From Ignavibacteriales bacterium (lineage in GTDB: Bacteria > Bacteroidota > Ignavibacteria > UBA10030 > F1-140-MAGs086): a stretch of DNA of 33,025 nucleotides. Positions within the stretch are counted from its first letter, which is position 1. Every line of letters starts with the position of its first letter. This document shows, piece by piece, positions 16,207 through 22,240 of this stretch. The DNA is taken from NCBI GenBank assembly GCA_018335975.1, contig JAGXRH010000060.1, forward strand, positions 1 to 33,025. The letters run 5' to 3'. Under the pieces are notes generated by a model that saw only the letters and a program-made list of their open reading frames with translations, had not been told where the DNA came from and made no database searches. The translations under genes were made by a program, and so were the position numbers.

Positions 16207-16707
16207 ATGAAAAAACAAACTCATTCCCGTCGCCGAATCATTTTTTCATCCGTACCAGCCCTTCATTCGCTTTTACCGGAGATTCGCTCAAGCACACTGT
16301 TCGTTGGTTTGTCTGTTCCAAGCATTAGTCACCCAAAACCGGCCATCACGTTGAGCGCACCAACCATTCGTTCGTGCGTATTGTTCATTCATCCGTGTGT
16401 ACCATCTGTTGCAACTTCCGTCTCGGGCATTGAGTCGTGCGTCCTGACCGTCAAAGCGTCTGTTGCGAGCGTTGAAACGGGGATTACGACCATCAAAACG
16501 TCCGTTGGAACCGTTGAAACGTGCATTGCGACCGTCAAATCGTCCGGTGGGAGCGTTGAAACGTGCGTTGCGACCGTCAAAACGACCGTTGCGAGCATTG
16601 AAACGTCCGTTAGGACCATTGAAACGTTCATTGCGACCAATGAAACGTCTGTTCCTAGTATCGAAACGCCTGTTCAGCATATTCTTTTTTCACACAACAA
16701 GACGTAG
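16207..16707 (+). CDS. Repeat-array ORF: 18 heptapeptide repeats (coding strand uncertain)
   Basis: A 166-aa frame placed directly behind the second two-box element. After a basic leader (M-K-K-Q-T-H-S-R-R-R) and a short linker, residues 33-158 are 18 seven-residue repeats with consensus (V/I)-(E/K)-T-S-(V/I)-A-T, for example VETCVAT and IETSVRT. Hydrophobic residues at positions 1 and 5 give 4-3 spacing as in a coiled coil. The first seven repeats are degenerate and rich in Pro, Ser and Cys. The opposite strand is also open over the whole array (16288-16680, 130 aa, consensus A-R-F-N/D-G-R-N) and may be the real gene; see findings. In favour of plus: promoter-like element, spacing to the downstream gene, conserved V/I in old repeats. 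Function unknown. Confidence 0.4.
   Translation: MKKQTHSRRRIIFSSVPALHSLLPEIRSSTLFVGLSVPSISHPKPAITLSAPTIRSCVLFIHPCVPSVATSVSGIESCVLTVKASVASVETGITTIKTSVGTVETCIATVKSSGGSVETCVATVKTTVASIETSVRTIETFIATNETSVPSIETPVQHILFSHNKT
16303..16680. repeat. 18-copy 21-bp tandem repeat array
   Basis: Exactly 18 units of 21 bp without indels. Units 8-18 (16450-16680) are close to GTTGAAACG followed by TCCGTTGCGACC; units 1-7 (16303-16449) are diverged but keep the period. No unique spacers separate the units, so it is not a CRISPR array. Confidence 0.95.
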
Positions 16708-16739
16708 AACCCAAATTTATTAAAGAAAGGTAAAATTAT

Positions 16740-17438
16740 ATGGCAAAACCCTATCTACCCAATAGCGACCAGGGAAAAGTAACCTGGCTCAATAATTTCA
16801 GCGCTAAATTGGCAACTCACGGGGCAACAGTGGGAGTTTCCCCCGACGAGATTGCTTCAACATCCAACGATGCGGACGAATTCAGTCTGCTTATCAATCT
16901 TGTCGCCAGTTTGACATCGGCGAAAGAGCAAGCCGTCAGTTATAAAAACCTGATACGCGACGCTCCGCTCGGTTCTGCAGGCGGCGATTTTCCTTCGATT
17001 CCGGAAATAACATTACCGGCAACAATGGTGGCGCCGGGAATTTTTACGCGCGTGCGGCTTTTGGTGCAGCGCATTAAAAATCACCAAAACTATACCGAAG
17101 CCATCGGGAACGATTTGGATATTATCGGAGCGGAAGAAACGCCGCCCATGGCACCATCGCTCCTCAAACCTGTGCTGAAACTCGCCTATGTGAACGGACA
17201 CGTGGATATTATCTGGACGAAACCGTTGAACGTAAGCGGGATCTTCATTCAGGTAAACCGCGGCGACGGGCAGTGGGTTTTCCTGGCGTTTGATACCATT
17301 CCGAACTATACAGATACGATGGCAATTACACAACTTGCTTTATGGAAATATCGCGGCATTTATATGCTGGACGATGCGCAGGTAGGGCAGTGGAGCGATA
17401 CCGTGCAAATCGCCGTTGGGCAGGATGTAACGGCGTAA
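16740..17438 (+). CDS. Unknown protein with helical N-terminal half and FnIII-like C-terminal half
   Basis: A 232-aa soluble protein without signal peptide. Residues ~1-130 look helical (V-T-W-L-N-N-F-S-A-K-L near the start, later R-V-R-L-L-V-Q-R-I-K-N-H-Q-N-Y-T-E-A-I-G). Residues ~145-228 look like a fibronectin-III-type beta sandwich (L-A-Y-V-N-G-H-V-D-I-I-W-T-K-P, then W-V-F-L-A-F-D-T, then Q-W-S-D-T-V-Q-I-A-V). From memory, similar helical + FnIII-like hypothetical proteins occur in several environmental phyla, but I know of no assigned function. An AAAGAAAGG site 9 nt before the ATG is a good ribosome binding site for this genome. It lies 32 nt behind the repeat-array ORF, so the two could be one transcript from the second two-box element. 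Its GC content is visibly higher than that of the next gene. Confidence 0.8.
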   Translation: MAKPYLPNSDQGKVTWLNNFSAKLATHGATVGVSPDEIASTSNDADEFSLLINLVASLTSAKEQAVSYKNLIRDAPLGSAGGDFPSIPEITLPATMVAPGIFTRVRLLVQRIKNHQNYTEAIGNDLDIIGAEETPPMAPSLLKPVLKLAYVNGHVDIIWTKPLNVSGIFIQVNRGDGQWVFLAFDTIPNYTDTMAITQLALWKYRGIYMLDDAQVGQWSDTVQIAVGQDVTA

Positions 17439-17448
17439 CGTTTTTTCT

Positions 17449-17718
17449 CGTCATTCCGAAATTCTACTTTAGTCGGATTGAGGAATCTTTTTGACGGTAG
17501 AACGATGTCAAGAGAAAAGCAATGAATATCACCACGAGAAGATTCTCCCAAAGGGATTCCTTTGGAACAATGGTTTCGCTCTACGAGTCGTTGACCGATA
17601 CATCGGAGTGATTTTTACGGTGTGGTGTCGGGAATTACTTCCCGACACGAAAACGAACAAGCGTCAGGAAGGAATTCTCTACGAGTCATTGACCTGACGC
17701 CACAACAAACGGAATGAC
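17449..17718. repeat. MITE-like repeat field with two copies of the 17-nt motif
   Basis: This gap of nearly 370 nt has no gene. GTCATTCCG at 17450-17458 is matched in inverted form by TCGGAGTGA (17603-17611, one mismatch) and CGGAATGAC (17710-17718), as if one or two non-coding elements inserted. Inside lie GTGTCGGGAA/TTCCCGACAC (a 10-bp hairpin near 17626-17650), GCGTCAGG/CCTGACGC (17661-17668 with 17693-17700), and two copies of the dispersed motif in reverse orientation (17579-17596 and 17677-17694). Confidence 0.75.
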
Positions 17719-17807
17719 AAATGGAACAACACAATTTTTTTATTAACCGTAGAACAAGTTTGAAACTTGTTTTACATTTTACAAACAAACTAAACTATTA
17801 TACTCTT

Positions 17808-18752
17808 ATGAAAAAATACAATCAAATAATAGCCATCGTTATTTCGATATGCACATTTGTAACGTTGAGTTATTCTCAAAAAATGAATGTCCATACCAAT
17901 AGCGGAACATCACAATTTCAACTTTCTGGAATTGATAGCATAACATTTTCTGATATAATTTCTGATTCAATTTCGACAATTGCATTTGTCAAAACTGTTT
18001 CAGGTATTAAACAGATATGTACGATTAATACAGATGGAAGTAATTTTACTCAACTTACTTCTTTTACGACTAATCCAACAGTTCTTAATAAACCATCCTA
18101 TTCTCCGGACGGTAGTTTAATTGCGTTTTGGCTCAACACAGGTTCTGGTATTAATGTTTGGGTTATGAATTCAAATGGCAGCAATTTACACCAGTTGACA
18201 TTTAATAATGAAGCATATATCGGGGAAAGAATTGCATTTTCACCAGCGATGGATACGGTGTACTATCGAAGAACAACGGTCGCAGGGGCTGCTTCCATTT
18301 GGAAAATAGGAATTAACGGACAAAATAATGGTTTGTTCAACGATTTCACTGGAAACGAATTTCAAATAACTTTTGTGGATCATAGTTATCTTCTCTACGA
18401 TCGGTTTGGAGGAGGCATATACAAAACGAATAGTCTGACGGATTTAACCTCTACACTGCTAATTAGTGGTGGTCAATGGCCTGCGACGAATTACAACCTT
18501 ACAAAAATCGCATATTGTTACTATGGAGGTGGGACAAACGTTGGTAAAACTTATATTGCAAATATAGATGGTTCATCCCCTTTTCTACTTTCTGACGAAG
18601 GAAGCAGTAATTTCGCTACAATGCAATCTTTCACCCGAGACGGTCAATATGTTGTTTACTCAGTTAATAGTAATATTAAAATCGTGAAAATTGACGGCAC
18701 GGGGTTAAGGACAATAACGACTGGTGACGATCCAACAGTAAAACCTAATTAA
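17808..18752 (+). CDS. Secreted PD40/TolB-like beta-propeller protein
   Basis: A 314-aa exported protein. Starting at ATG 17808 gives a clean signal peptide (M-K-K-Y-N-Q ... T-L-S-Y-S-Q), so the longer in-frame start at 17721 is rejected. The mature N-terminus has the short module 'M-N-V-H-T-N-S-G-T-S-Q-F-Q-L-S-G-I-D-S-I-T-F', followed by PD40-type blades such as QICTINTDGSNFTQLT, PSYSPDGSLIAFW, VWVMNSNGSNLHQLTF and QSFTRDGQYVVYSV. This is a TolB-like propeller of about six blades. There is no C-terminal T9SS sorting domain, unlike the other exported repeat proteins here; the next gene consists of little but such a domain. The gene is AT-rich compared with the FnIII-like gene before it. Confidence 0.85.
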   Translation: MKKYNQIIAIVISICTFVTLSYSQKMNVHTNSGTSQFQLSGIDSITFSDIISDSISTIAFVKTVSGIKQICTINTDGSNFTQLTSFTTNPTVLNKPSYSPDGSLIAFWLNTGSGINVWVMNSNGSNLHQLTFNNEAYIGERIAFSPAMDTVYYRRTTVAGAASIWKIGINGQNNGLFNDFTGNEFQITFVDHSYLLYDRFGGGIYKTNSLTDLTSTLLISGGQWPATNYNLTKIAYCYYGGGTNVGKTYIANIDGSSPFLLSDEGSSNFATMQSFTRDGQYVVYSVNSNIKIVKIDGTGLRTITTGDDPTVKPN

Positions 18753-18769
18753 CAAAAAAGGAAAGCAAA

Positions 18770-19228
18770 ATGAAAAAATTATTTTTTATCCTCTTCTTAA
18801 CTTCAACTGCCTTTTCGCAGTCGTGGGTAATGAAAGTAAGCAAAAGTAACGGCGAGCAAGTTACATTTCCCGTTCAAGACATTAGAAAAATAACCTTTGA
18901 TGGTACTGTTGGAGTAAGAGAACAACAACTAATGCAGAACGTTCTGAAAAAATTTGCTCTCTTGCAAAATTACCCCAATCCTTTCAATCCGACGACAACA
19001 ATTAAATATGCAGTGCCGCAATCCGGTTTTGTATCGTTAGTTGTTTATGATGTTCTCGGTAAAGAGGTCGCTACATTATTGAAGAACGAACAAATGGAAA
19101 TCGGCGAACACGAAATACAATTTGATGCGAGCGGATTAACGAGCGGCGTGTATTTTTACCGGTTAACGGTTTCGCAAGATGGAATCTTGCGTTACACGGC
19201 AACCAACAAACTTTTGCTGATGAAGTAG
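18770..19228 (+). CDS. Miniature T9SS cargo protein (signal peptide + short module + sorting domain)
   Basis: A 152-aa protein. Residues 1-16 are a signal peptide (F-F-I-L-F-L-T-S-T-A-F-S). Residues ~17-45 (S-W-V-M-K-V-S-K-S-N-G-E-Q-V-T-F, D-I-R-K-I-T-F-D-G) resemble the N-terminal module of the preceding propeller protein. Residues ~63-152 are a complete T9SS type A sorting domain (N-Y-P-N-P-F-N-P-T-T-T-I, V-L-G-K-E-V-A-T-L-L, S-G-V-Y-F-Y-R, ending L-L-L-M-K). There is almost no functional cargo between them. It lies 17 nt behind the propeller gene, so they form an operon and may work together. Confidence 0.85.
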   Translation: MKKLFFILFLTSTAFSQSWVMKVSKSNGEQVTFPVQDIRKITFDGTVGVREQQLMQNVLKKFALLQNYPNPFNPTTTIKYAVPQSGFVSLVVYDVLGKEVATLLKNEQMEIGEHEIQFDASGLTSGVYFYRLTVSQDGILRYTATNKLLLMK

Positions 19229-19261
19229 CTCGACCAATACTACAGAAAAAAACAGGGAAAC

Positions 19262-19296
19262 AAAAGCGTTCGTTGGCAACAGCGGACGCTTTTTTG
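19262..19296 (+). terminator. Terminator of the propeller/T9SS operon
   Basis: AAAAGCGTTCG pairs with CGGACGCTTTT (one G-T pair), followed by a T-run, about 35 nt after the stop codon. Confidence 0.75.
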
Positions 19297-19366
19297 TTTT
19301 CTTCATTGCGTTGTAATTCTGTATTTTATGCCCGAAATTTCATCTTAACAAAATATACTATTAACA

Positions 19367-19585
19367 ATGTCAAACGCAGTTTCTACCTATCAAAAACAAC
19401 TCACACGCGAAATAAAGAATACTCCAAACGAATACCTTCCTCATTTACTCCAAATAGTTCGAGTATTCAGAGAGAGTGTTGTGCTTAAACCCGCGGAAGA
19501 AAGTTTTCGCCAATCGTGGAAAGAGATGCTTGCCGGTGATACGCGCCCCGTTTCTGAATTGTGGGATGGAATAGATGCAAAATAA
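19367..19585 (+). CDS. Antitoxin of a RelE-type toxin-antitoxin pair
   Basis: A 72-aa protein whose C-terminus, F-R-Q-S-W-K-E-M-L-A-G-D-T-R-P-V-S-E-L-W-D-G-I-D-A-K, is typical of small antitoxins encoded directly before RelE/ParE-fold toxins: a helix plus an extended tail that wraps the toxin. The N-terminal ~40 residues would hold dimerisation or DNA binding, though no clear motif is visible. The stop codon overlaps the start of the toxin by 11 nt, the usual coupled arrangement. Such antitoxins normally repress their own promoter, which should lie between 19300 and 19366. Confidence 0.75.
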   Translation: MSNAVSTYQKQLTREIKNTPNEYLPHLLQIVRVFRESVVLKPAEESFRQSWKEMLAGDTRPVSELWDGIDAK

Positions 19586-19934
19586 TGCGCCACAAGTCCA
19601 TATAGAATTTGCTTCCGAGTTTAAACGAAATCTCCGCGCGCTTGCAAAAAAGTATCAATCCATTCGTTCTGATATTCAACCGATAATTGCGAGGTTAGAA
19701 AATGGAGAAATATTCGGCGACCAAGTTCCAAGAATTCATTACACCGTTTTTAAGGTGCGCGTAAACAATACCGATGCCCGCAAAGGTAAACGCGGAGGTT
19801 ATCGTATTATCTATTTTCTGAAATCCACTACTAAAATTATTCTGCTTACAGTATATTCTAAACTTGAACAATCAGATGTTTCGATGGTAAAATTACGTGC
19901 AATCATTAAAGAATTTGAAAATGGAAAAAAATAA
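19575..19934 (+). CDS. RelE/ParE-superfamily toxin
   Basis: A 119-aa protein with the RelE-like fold pattern: N-terminal helical hairpin (F-K-R-N-L-R-A-L-A-K-K-Y), then the basic core G-K-R-G-G-Y-R-I-I-Y-F-L-K and I-L-L-T-V-Y-S-K-L-E-Q-S-D-V-S. The Arg/Tyr pair in GGYRIIY and the Tyr/Lys in VYSK are the positions at which RelE-type mRNA endonucleases act. ParE-like gyrase poisons share the fold, so ribosome-dependent mRNA cleavage is likely but not proven. It overlaps the antitoxin gene by 11 nt. A hairpin 100 nt downstream (20033-20065) ends the unit. Confidence 0.8.
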   Translation: MQNNAPQVHIEFASEFKRNLRALAKKYQSIRSDIQPIIARLENGEIFGDQVPRIHYTVFKVRVNNTDARKGKRGGYRIIYFLKSTTKIILLTVYSKLEQSDVSMVKLRAIIKEFENGKK

Positions 19935-20032
19935 AAGTGGTATTCCATCAATAGTCATTGCCCAATCGTATATCAAGGAAGAAAGAAATATTGCTTGATA
20001 CTTTTCTTTGAGACATCCGCACTTATCAAAAT

Positions 20033-20065
20033 AAACCTTGCCAATGGCTCATAGAGAAGGTTTTT
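20033..20065 (+). terminator. Terminator-like hairpin with the 17-nt motif as its loop
   Basis: AAACCTT (20033-20039) and AAGGTTTTT (20057-20065) enclose GCCAATGGCTCATAGAG (20040-20056), the second copy of the dispersed motif. The stem is short (7 bp), but a T-run follows. Confidence 0.6.
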
Positions 20066-20161
20066 AGAAATGCCCATAATTAAATTGCAGAGTAGATTTA
20101 TTCTCAAATACATTAATTAAGCGTGCTGTCAACTCCGCTAAAGAGAGAATGAATTTCTCGG

Positions 20162-21535
20162 TTACCACTCATACCGAATCGTGTACGTTATCACTTTTTC
20201 TTCATCTTGTTTCACCTTGACGGGAAATTTGATGGTGGTTTGGTCAACTTTTTCCCACGTATCGCTTTCGCGGAGTATTTCCCACTCGCGCCACCTGCCG
20301 GGATGTTCATACACAAGAACTTCGACAGTTTCTTTTTTGTGATTGCGTAATTTGATTTCGTAGGTTTCCTCGATAACGTGCCAACCTTTATCGCGGCGGT
20401 CTTTTTGTGTTCGCTCGCCGACGATATCAAACGCATTGCCGAGATAGAGTTTGAGTTCTTCGTCTTTCGGTGTGTGGTCAATCTGGTCTTCGCCGATAAA
20501 TTGCTCTTTGCCGTCGTTATCTTTTTTATAGACGCGGACTTTTCCTTTCGGCAGCGGAATTCCTAATCCCGCTTTTTGTTCATTCTTAAACGTAACGTAC
20601 ACCCCGACTTTACTTTCTTTTGCGCCGTCGTAAATGAAAACTTTTTTGGCATCCACATTTTTTCCCGAAGCGAGTTCCATCTGTTTCGTTTCATCGGTGT
20701 TGATATCGGCTTTCCGTTTTAAAGAATAGAGTTTATACTCGAAGAGTTCCGATTGTTCAAATTGCGGTTCCGATTTCATTGCCATTACCATATCTTCTCT
20801 TCCATACCGTTGATACGGGTCAATTTTTTCCCGCACGATATTTACATCGCCCGCAACAAGTTTCAAACCTGCATTTTTAAATGAGGTGCCGCTGTTGTTG
20901 GTAATCGTAACCCATCCGGTAACATCCAACTTGTTATCGTCTTTGTTGATGAGCGCAACATAATTGCAGAGCCACGATAAATTTCCTGCGAGGTAACTGA
21001 TTTCCGTTTTGTGCTCTCCCTGTTTTTCATTTTCCACCATCCATTCCAATTGCGGTTTTGCGATAAGTCCTTCCGGTAAACTCGGCAGCACGATACGACC
21101 TGCAGGATTAATTTCTATTTTGCCGTTGACCTCTGCAACGATGCCTCCAACGTTGGAAAGCAATGTTCCGCTCACGGTGAATTCTTTTTTTGTTTCCTCA
21201 TTGATACGAACAAACTCAACCGTCTTTCCGAGATACTTTGAAAGAAGTTTGTTCTGGTCAACTAAATCGTACTGGTAATTTTGTTCCAGCACGCGAACAG
21301 AAGTTGGCGCAGTAAGACTTACGAAATGCAGCGACGTTCCATCAATGGTTGCAGGAATATCGGGAATGATGACGGTGCTTATTCCTTCTTTCAGTTGCAG
21401 CGTTCGTTCTTCGCGAATAAGGGAGAGGTTTTGATTATAGATAGTCAGGTCAACGTTTGAGCGCTTTCCTGTGGTTTGTGAAGAGAGAAATTGATACGAA
21501 AATAAAAGTGCGAAAAAAATGACTGCGGATTTCAT
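20162..21535 (-). CDS. Exported DUF4139-domain protein
   Basis: A 457-aa protein with a signal peptide (S-A-V-I-F-F-A-L-L-F-S-Y-Q-F-L-S-S-Q). The body matches the DUF4139 family: V-D-L-T-I-Y-N-Q-N-L-S-L-I-R-E near the start, S-Y-L-A-G-N-L-S-W-L-C-N-Y in the middle, then V-T-I-T-N-N-S-G-T-S-F, Y-D-G-A-K-E-S-K-V-G-V-Y and K-G-K-V-R-V-Y-K in the C-terminal half, ending in beta strands (V-L-V-Y-E-H-P, V-I-T-Y-T-I-R-Y-E-W). It is probably a periplasmic or surface beta-rich protein. The family has no settled function. It stands alone as a transcription unit on the minus strand. Confidence 0.85.
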   Translation of the reverse strand: MKSAVIFFALLFSYQFLSSQTTGKRSNVDLTIYNQNLSLIREERTLQLKEGISTVIIPDIPATIDGTSLHFVSLTAPTSVRVLEQNYQYDLVDQNKLLSKYLGKTVEFVRINEETKKEFTVSGTLLSNVGGIVAEVNGKIEINPAGRIVLPSLPEGLIAKPQLEWMVENEKQGEHKTEISYLAGNLSWLCNYVALINKDDNKLDVTGWVTITNNSGTSFKNAGLKLVAGDVNIVREKIDPYQRYGREDMVMAMKSEPQFEQSELFEYKLYSLKRKADINTDETKQMELASGKNVDAKKVFIYDGAKESKVGVYVTFKNEQKAGLGIPLPKGKVRVYKKDNDGKEQFIGEDQIDHTPKDEELKLYLGNAFDIVGERTQKDRRDKGWHVIEETYEIKLRNHKKETVEVLVYEHPGRWREWEILRESDTWEKVDQTTIKFPVKVKQDEEKVITYTIRYEW

Positions 21536-21638
21536 AGGAAAGTACCTTTCAAAATTAGTGGTTGAAAAAAAATTGTCGAATAAGAAAACGAAAGGAGCGT
21601 GAATGAAGTTCCTGACAGAACTCCCTTCACAAATCCGA

Positions 21639-22139
21639 TTACACGCCGAACGCTCTTCGCAACTTGATAAGTGTATCGTTCATCTCTTCGGAGATTACTT
21701 TGGTATCGGAAAAGAGGGGAAGGAAGTTCGTGTCGCCGTTCCATCGCGGAACAATATGGAAATGGATATGGTCAACAATTCCCGCTCCGGCAGCGCGCCC
21801 CATATTGCACCCGATGTTGATGCCATCAGCATTCATCTTTTCGCGAAGAATGGAGGTGAGCTTTTGCAAAAGTTGCATTGCTTCAAGCAGTTCATCGTTG
21901 GTGAGGTCGCCGATGTTTCCTGTGTGCCGGTACGGGACAACCATCACGTGTCCGCTATTGTAAGGATATAAATTCATCACCACGAAACACAATTTCTCTC
22001 GCCACACAATCAGGCGTTCGTCATCATCGTTTGCATAATACGCATCGCATAAAACACACGGCGTTTTTTTTTCGGCGGTGTTCTTTTCGGCGAATGTGGC
22101 AATGTATTTTGAGCGCCACGGAGACCATAATCTTTCCAT
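21639..22139 (-). CDS. HIT-family (histidine triad) nucleotide hydrolase/phosphorylase
   Basis: A 166-aa protein with the histidine triad H124-I-H126-F-H128 in the conserved context G-I-V-D-H-I-H-F-H-I-V-P-R-W-N-G-D-T-N-F. The N-terminal W-S-P-W-R-S-K-Y and zinc-type Cys28-x2-Cys31 are typical of the AP4A-phosphorylase-like branch of bacterial HIT proteins. N-L-Y-P-Y-N-S-G-H-V-M-V-V-P is the nucleotide-binding strand. It probably hydrolyses or phosphorolyses dinucleoside polyphosphates or AMP-linked compounds; the exact substrate is uncertain. A (GGTTTGA)6 array begins directly upstream of its start. Confidence 0.92.
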   Translation of the reverse strand: MERLWSPWRSKYIATFAEKNTAEKKTPCVLCDAYYANDDDERLIVWREKLCFVVMNLYPYNSGHVMVVPYRHTGNIGDLTNDELLEAMQLLQKLTSILREKMNADGINIGCNMGRAAGAGIVDHIHFHIVPRWNGDTNFLPLFSDTKVISEEMNDTLIKLRRAFGV

Positions 22140-22140
22140 C

Positions 22141-22182
22141 GGTTTGAGGTTTGAGGTTTGAGGTTTGAGGTTTGAGGTTTGA
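22141..22182. repeat. Perfect (GGTTTGA)6 heptanucleotide array
   Basis: Six exact copies of GGTTTGA directly abut the HIT gene start. A partly complementary CTCAAATCCCAAACCTCAAATC region, itself of 7-nt period, lies at about 22214-22235, before the EF-G stop, so the two can pair. Confidence 0.97.
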
Positions 22183-22240
22183 GATTCAAACTACATCAGT
22201 TTTTTTCTCATCACTCAAATCCCAAACCTCAAATCTTGTT

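Noticed and set aside
16303-16680. CRISPR array
   Set aside because: Repeats are contiguous 21-mers with no unique spacers and no cas genes nearby.
17721-17807. Longer N-terminus for the propeller protein
   Set aside because: The ATG at 17808 begins a clean signal peptide; the extension would bury it.
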